From Nonomuraea sp. PA05 (lineage in GTDB: Bacteria > Actinomycetota > Actinomycetes > Streptosporangiales > Streptosporangiaceae), in NCBI RefSeq assembly GCF_008086045.1, contig NZ_VSEY01000047.1, positions 1-64,000 on the forward strand: a stretch of 64,000 nt of DNA. Direction: 5' to 3'. The notes below the pieces were generated by a model. The model had not been told where the DNA came from. It worked only from the letters and a program-made list of their open reading frames with translations, and searched no databases. Position 1 is the stretch's first letter. Each line of letters begins with the position of its first letter. A program made the position numbers and the translations under genes. This document shows, piece by piece, positions 59,557 to 64,000 of the stretch.

Positions 59557-60761
59557 ATGTCGCTGGCTGTCCGAGGCGTCTTCTGGACGGGAGCCTACGT
59601 GGCCGTGTCCGTGGCCCCGCTGGTGTTCGCGCTGCTCGGCGACAGCCCGCCCGGTCGCGGGTTCCTCGTGGACTTCTCGGTGGCCCTGGGCTTCGTCGGG
59701 TTGTCGATGATGGGGCTGCAGTTCGCGCTGGTGGCCCGGTTCCAGGCGGCCAATGCGCCGTTCGGCGAGGACGCGGTGGTGCAGTTCCACCGGCAGATCA
59801 GCTTCGTCGCGACCCTGTTCATCCTGGCCCATCCGGTGCTGCTGCTGGTGCGGGACCTCGACCTGATCGCGCTGTTCAACCCGGTGACGGCGCCCTGGCG
59901 GGCCCGCTTCGCGGTCGTCTCGACGCTCTGCCTGCTGGCCGTCATGGCCACCTCCATGTGGCGGCGGCGCTTCCGCCTGCGGTACGAGGTGTGGCAGGGC
60001 CTGCACGCGGGGCTGTCCGTCGTGGCCGTGCTGTTCGCCCTCGTGCACGTCGAACTGGTCGGCTACTACGTGGACACGCTGTGGAAGCAGGTGCTGTGGG
60101 TGGTGATGACGGCCGCCTTCCTCAGCCTGATCGGCTGGGTGCGCCTGGTCCGCCCGCTGCGCAGGCTCCGGCAGCCGTGGAACGTTCCCCGTTCGCCCTC
60201 ACCCAGCATCCCTTCTCGTTCTCCTCCAGCGCGGAGTCCGACGGCGGGGTGCAGCTCAGCATCAAGGCGCTCGGCGACTTCACCCGTGGCGTGGCGGGCC
60301 TGCGCCCCGGCACCCGGGCCTACCTGGACGGCCCGCACGGCGTCTTCACCCCTGACAGGAACGAGGGGCCCGGCTTCGTCCTGATCGCGGGCGGGGTCGG
60401 CATCGGGCCGCTGATGAGCATGCTGCGTACCTTCGCCGACCGCGACGACCGGCGGCCCTGCCTGCTGATCTACGCCAGCCGCACGCTCGACGACGCCACG
60501 TTCCTGGAGGAGATCGGGCAGCTTCGCGGGCGGCTCGACCTCACCACGGTGCTCGTTCCCGAGGTCCCTCCGGAGGGCTGGACGGAGGAGAGCGGCCGGA
60601 TCGACCAGGCCCTGATCCGCAGGCACCTGCCGCCGCGCTTCGAGCGGATGCAGTACTTCGTCTGCGGGCCGCCGCCCATGCTCGACGCCGTGGAGGCCAC
60701 CCTCGCCGAGCTGGGCGTGCCGGCGGCGCGCGTCCACACCGAGCGATTCGTCTTCGTCTGA
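59557..60761 (+). pseudogene. Ferric reductase-like flavocytochrome with internal deletion
   Basis: The first frame (59557 to about 60180) encodes a six-helix heme-binding membrane domain with conserved His in VVQFHRQISFVATLFILAHP and WQGLHAGLSVVAVLFALVHVELV, in parts. The second frame (about 60190 to 60761) gives the flavin/NAD part, starting RSPFALTQHPFSFSSS and running through IAGGVGIGPLMSMLR and FVCGPPPMLDAVE. They are in different frames and the segment that normally begins the FAD domain, some 35-45 residues, is missing. An out-of-frame deletion near 60,180 fits. An assembly error is possible. Confidence 0.8.
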
Positions 60762-60784
60762 CGGAACTGATCGGAGGTAGGCCG

Positions 60785-60877
60785 ATGCGCCACATCTACA
60801 CCACGCGGGCTGTCGTCCTCATCGGCATCCTGCTCGCCGTCGCCTCAGCGGCGTTCGCTGTCGCGAAGAACGCCTGA
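60785..60877 (+). CDS. 30-aa single-pass membrane peptide
   Basis: ATG at 60785 with GGAGG seven bases upstream. The product reads MRHIYTTRAVVLIGILL then AVASAAFAVAKNA: a short basic start and one hydrophobic helix. It lies 23 bp after the ferric reductase-like gene and 21 bp before the GH15 gene, all on the same strand. Good SD and spacing make it credible. Function unknown. Confidence 0.6.
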   Translation: MRHIYTTRAVVLIGILLAVASAAFAVAKNA

Positions 60878-60898
60878 CCGCCGTAGGAGGAACCCGGC

Positions 60899-62725
60899 AT
60901 GCTCGATCCCGATCCACCGTTCCGCCCGGTCCGCAGGCACGACGGCTACCTGCCGCTGGAGGATCACGGGCTGATCGGTGACGGCGCCACCGCGGCCCTG
61001 GTGGGCCTCGACGGCTCGATCCCATGGCTGTGCCTGCCGCGCTTCGACAGCGATCCGCTGCTGTGCGGGCTGCTGGACCACGCGCGGGGCGGGCACTTCA
61101 CGCTGACGATCGAGGATCTGGCCGAGGCGCGCCACTACTACGAGCCCGACACGGCGGTGCTGGTCACCGAGCTGCGCGGCCCGACCGGCGTGGTCAGGAT
61201 CACCGACGCGCTGGCCCTGCGGGCCGGCGCCGACCTCAGCGACGACGCGGGCGCGAGCCGGGGCGAGCTGGTGCGGTGCGCGGTGGTGCTGGACGGGACG
61301 GTCCGTCTGCGCGCGGAGCTGTCGCCGCGTGGTGGCGGGCATGGCCAGGTCAGGGCCAGCGGTCTGGAGGTGCGGGCGTCCCGGCGGCCGGACCTGCGGC
61401 TGCATCTGCGGGCCGGCCGTCCGCTGGACGGACTGGAGACCGTGCACGAGCTGCGGCAGGGTGACCGGCTCGACCTGGTGCTGTCCTGGGGACGCATCCA
61501 CCGCCACCACCGGTTCGACCCCGAGGCGATGCTGCGGGACACCGCCGAGGCGTGGCGCCGCTGGATGCGGCACTGCGGGTACGACGGCCCCCAGGAGCCG
61601 CTGGTCCGGCGCTCCGCGATCACGTTGAAGCTGTGCGACGACTGGGTCAACGGCTCGCTGGTCGCCGCCCCCACCTCGTCCCTGCCCGCGCCGATCGGCG
61701 GCGTCCGCAACTGGGACTACCGCTACGCGTGGATCAGGGACGCGGCCTACGCCGTGTTCGCGCTGCGCCGCATCGGCTTCGACGGCGAGGCCGACGCCTT
61801 CCTCGGCTGGGTGCTCGACGCGTTCGAGAACAGCCGCGTGCCCCGCATCATGTACACGCTGCACGGCGAGGCCGTACCCGATGAGGTGCGGGACGCCGAG
61901 TTGGCGGGCTACCGGGGCTCGGCGCCGGTGCGTTGGGGCAACGGCGCGGCCGACCAGCGCCAGCACGACGTCTACGGCGAGGTGCTGGACTGCGCCGCGC
62001 AGTGGCTGCGCTCGGGCCGCGAGATCCAGCCACCGCTGTGGGCGGGCCTCGCGGAGCTGGCGGACAGCGCCGCCACCGCGTGGCGGGAGCCCGACCAGGG
62101 CATCTGGGAGGTGCGCAGCGAGGGCAGGGTCTTCACCTACTCGACCGCGATGTGCCAGGTGGCACTGGAGCGGGCCGCCACGATGGGCGAGCGGCTCGGC
62201 CTGCCGGGGCCGGTCGAGCGGTGGCGCGCCACCGCCGACGAGCTGCGCCGGCTCATCCTGGAGCAGTCCTGGAACGAGGACGCCCAGTGCCTGAGCGAGC
62301 ACCTGGACGGTGACGGCGACCTGGACGCCAGCCTGCTCCAGCTGCCGCTGCGGCAGGTCGTCCCCGCCGGCCATCCGCGGATGGTGGCCACCACGAAGGC
62401 CGTCGCCGAGCGGCTGTCCGCCGGGGACGGGCTGCTCTACCGCTACCTGCACGACCGCTCCCCGGACGGGCTGCCCGGCGACGAGGGGGCGTTCCTGCTG
62501 TGCAGCTTCTGGCTGGTCGACAACCTCGCCTTGCAGGGCCGGGTGGAGCAGGCGGAGGAGCTGTACGAGTCGTTGTGCTCCCGGGCCGGCACGCTCGGGC
62601 TGCTCCCCGAGCAGATCGATCCGGCGACGGGGGCGTTCATGGGCAACTTCCCGCAGGCGTTCAGCCACATCGGGGTGATCGCCAGCGGCGTCACCCTGGC
62701 GCGGGCCGGGCGCGGAGGCGGCTGA
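60899..62725 (+). CDS. GH15-family glucan hydrolase (glucoamylase/trehalase-like)
   Basis: 608 aa with AGGAGGA eight bases before the ATG. The N-terminal beta domain (residues 1-200) begins YLPLEDHGLIGDGATAALVGLDGSI, in parts; the (alpha/alpha)6 barrel follows with RNWDYRYAWIRDAAY near 270, the catalytic acid in DQGIWEVR near 402 and the region LPEQIDPATGAFMGNFPQAFSHIG near 580. This cytosolic GH15 form includes actinobacterial trehalases and glucoamylases; there is no signal peptide. Which substrate is used cannot be settled by eye. Confidence 0.93.
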   Translation: MLDPDPPFRPVRRHDGYLPLEDHGLIGDGATAALVGLDGSIPWLCLPRFDSDPLLCGLLDHARGGHFTLTIEDLAEARHYYEPDTAVLVTELRGPTGVVRITDALALRAGADLSDDAGASRGELVRCAVVLDGTVRLRAELSPRGGGHGQVRASGLEVRASRRPDLRLHLRAGRPLDGLETVHELRQGDRLDLVLSWGRIHRHHRFDPEAMLRDTAEAWRRWMRHCGYDGPQEPLVRRSAITLKLCDDWVNGSLVAAPTSSLPAPIGGVRNWDYRYAWIRDAAYAVFALRRIGFDGEADAFLGWVLDAFENSRVPRIMYTLHGEAVPDEVRDAELAGYRGSAPVRWGNGAADQRQHDVYGEVLDCAAQWLRSGREIQPPLWAGLAELADSAATAWREPDQGIWEVRSEGRVFTYSTAMCQVALERAATMGERLGLPGPVERWRATADELRRLILEQSWNEDAQCLSEHLDGDGDLDASLLQLPLRQVVPAGHPRMVATTKAVAERLSAGDGLLYRYLHDRSPDGLPGDEGAFLLCSFWLVDNLALQGRVEQAEELYESLCSRAGTLGLLPEQIDPATGAFMGNFPQAFSHIGVIASGVTLARAGRGGG

Positions 62726-63181
62726 TGTCGGGTACGGAACCGCGCAGCCAGGCGTGGGTGTTCGGGCTGCTGTCGTTCGGCGCCATCGCCCCAGCTCATC
62801 GCCGGACGCGCGCAGGCGTTCGGCGTGACGCACCACACCTTGGACCGGGCGGCGCTGCGCAGGATGAAGCCGACGGCCGTCCTGGTCAACACCGCCCGCG
62901 GGCCGATCGTCGAGGACGCGGCGCTGCACGAGGCGCTCACGGAGGGGTGGATCGCCGGCGCGGCGCTGGACGACCTGGAGGAGGAGCCCGCCAAGCAGCG
63001 CGACTGGCGGCCCGGCAACCCGCTCTTCGCGTTGCCGAACGTGATCGTCACCCCGCACGCCGCCTACCACTCCGAGCAGGCCGTCGAGACGGTGCGGCGG
63101 GTCGCCGCCGAGGAGGCCGTGCGGGTGCTGACCGGGCAGGGCGCCCGGTACCCGGTCAACGAGGTGGGCAAGCCCGGCTGA
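62725..63181 (+). pseudogene. 2-hydroxyacid dehydrogenase remnant (C-terminal part)
   Basis: From about 62800 the frame reads LIAGRAQAFGV, then THHTLDRAALRRMKPTAVLVNTARG and VIVTPHAAYHSEQAVETV, parts of the NAD-binding and C-terminal regions of a D-isomer-specific 2-hydroxyacid dehydrogenase, with the His of the catalytic set in TPHAAYH. The first 150-200 residues are missing, as is a segment between AQAFGV and THHTL. Just upstream, an ATG at 62725 starts an unrelated N-terminus (SGTEPRSQAWVFGLLSFGA). Two deletions thus left a fused remnant that cannot be a working enzyme. Confidence 0.75.
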
Positions 63182-63244
63182 ACGCGCCGTCGGGCATGTC
63201 ATACTTACGCACCGAATGAGCGGTCTCGCTGGCAGGAGGTGTCT

Positions 63245-64000
63245 GTGGAGCTGCGCGACATCGAGATCTTCCTGACCCTCGCCGAGGAGCTGCACTTCGG
63301 CCGCGCCGCCGAGCGGCTGCACGTCTCCGTGGCGGCCGTCAGCAAGGCGCTCAAGAAGCAGGAACGGGCCGTCGGCGTCGAGCTGTTCGCCCGCGACAGC
63401 CGCAACGTCCGCCTCACCCCGGTGGGCGAGCAGCTCCGCGACGACCTGCGCCAGGTGCACCACGGGCTGACGCAGAGCCTGGAACGGGCCCGGCTGGCGG
63501 CCCGGGGCAAGAGCGGCACCCTGCGGGTCAGCCTGTTCCCCGTCAACGTCCAGGAGCAGCGCCGCTACTGGGAGACCTTCCGTTCCCTGTACCCGCAGTG
63601 GGAGCTGCGGCTGCGGGTGTCGGCTTTTCCCGACCCGTTCGCCCAGTTGCGCAGCGGGGAGGTGGACGTGCTGGTCACCTGGCCACCCGTGGACGAGCCC
63701 GATCTGACCGTGGGCCCCCTGCTCTTCGCCGAGCCGAGAGTGCTGGCGGTGGCCGCGGACAACGCGCTCGCCAAGTGGTCCACGGCCTCCCTGGAGGCGG
63801 TCGGCGACTTCCAGCACATCGACGTCGAGGGAGTGCCCGACGAATGGATGGACCGCTACGTTCCGAGACTGACGCCGAAGGGCCGGTCGATCGAGCGCAC
63901 CCTTACCGTGCAGAGCGCAGAGGACATTCTCATGCACACGGCCATGGGTGAGACGGTCTCCCTCTTCCCGGCCCACATGACCCGCTACTATCCGCGCCCC
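63245..64000 (+). CDS. LysR-family regulator (runs off window)
   Basis: Start GTG at 63245 with AGGAGG six bases upstream. The first 60 residues are a LysR winged helix: IEIFLTLAEELHFGRAAERLHVS, in part, then VAAVSKALKKQERAVGVELFARDSR and VRLTPVGEQL. The effector domain follows and includes LRVSLFPVNVQEQRRYWETF. 252 residues are visible and the gene continues past the right edge. No divergent partner is present, since the gene upstream is a remnant. Confidence 0.9.
   Translation, partial: MELRDIEIFLTLAEELHFGRAAERLHVSVAAVSKALKKQERAVGVELFARDSRNVRLTPVGEQLRDDLRQVHHGLTQSLERARLAARGKSGTLRVSLFPVNVQEQRRYWETFRSLYPQWELRLRVSAFPDPFAQLRSGEVDVLVTWPPVDEPDLTVGPLLFAEPRVLAVAADNALAKWSTASLEAVGDFQHIDVEGVPDEWMDRYVPRLTPKGRSIERTLTVQSAEDILMHTAMGETVSLFPAHMTRYYPRP

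Noticed and set aside
58408-60048. 546-codon leftward frame opposite the XRE regulator
   Set aside because: Low-complexity shadow of the GC-rich strand, with no SD or recognisable domain.
60845-63976. 1043-codon leftward frame opposite GH15 and LysR
   Set aside because: Antisense shadow of GC-rich genes; no family motif, while the rightward frames carry clear GH15 and LysR signatures.

Overview
The window is high-GC DNA with GTG/TTG starts, long antisense frames and gene families typical of a filamentous actinomycete. A Streptosporangiales or Streptomyces-like host is an inference from gene content; no search was run. No rRNA gene and no complete tRNA gene was found.

Left part (1-27.9 kb): an accessory island. 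It opens with two minus-strand genes with WXG100/ESX-like N-termini. A divergent operon follows: a 1144-aa STAND NTPase-TPR-ADP-ribosylglycohydrolase fusion, overlapping a PfkB sugar kinase. From about 7.3 to 17.0 kb lies an actinomycete integrative and conjugative element (AICE, pSAM2-like) with int, xis, a RepSA-type initiator, small ORFs, an SpdB-like membrane protein, an FtsK/TraSA translocase, two GntR regulators, an XRE regulator and a Nudix (Pif-like) gene. Its integrase has a 1-nt frameshift, and its Nudix gene looks broken by a 10-nt deletion through the Nudix box. Strong palindromes end this section. Next come a HigB/HigA-type toxin-antitoxin pair with a metallopeptidase-fused antitoxin, a type I restriction operon with two different HsdM genes (hsdM1-hsdM2-hsdS-hsdR), and an IS630-family insertion. 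A 45-nt 3' piece of a tRNA-Arg(CCU) at 27,865-27,909 is a plausible island end, and a degenerate two-repeat type I-E-like CRISPR remnant sits just beyond it.

Right part (28.3-64 kb): ordinary chromosome. It holds RibD/DHFR-like proteins, XRE, LuxR, TetR, DeoR, MerR and LysR regulators mostly beside the genes they probably control, PPK2, a HEAT-repeat protein, a Tat-exported serine hydrolase, two aldo/keto reductases, an APH-like kinase, a haloalkane dehalogenase, an MFS transporter carrying extracellular regulatory-like domains next to a YceI protein, and a GH15 glucan hydrolase. Several genes here are damaged: a chimeric fragment at 28.9-29.5 kb, a ferric-reductase-like gene, and a 2-hydroxyacid dehydrogenase remnant.

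The most interesting chromosomal locus is 41.9-46.6 kb. A 46-residue peptide with four cysteines in its C-terminal half has a good ribosome binding site. It is followed in one operon by MauE, a TlpA-like thiol oxidoreductase and an ABC exporter. An S26 signal peptidase gene converges on the exporter, and a LuxR-type regulator is divergent, with a perfect 13-bp inverted repeat in the shared intergenic region. This looks like a dedicated system to make, oxidise, cut and export a small disulfide-bonded peptide.
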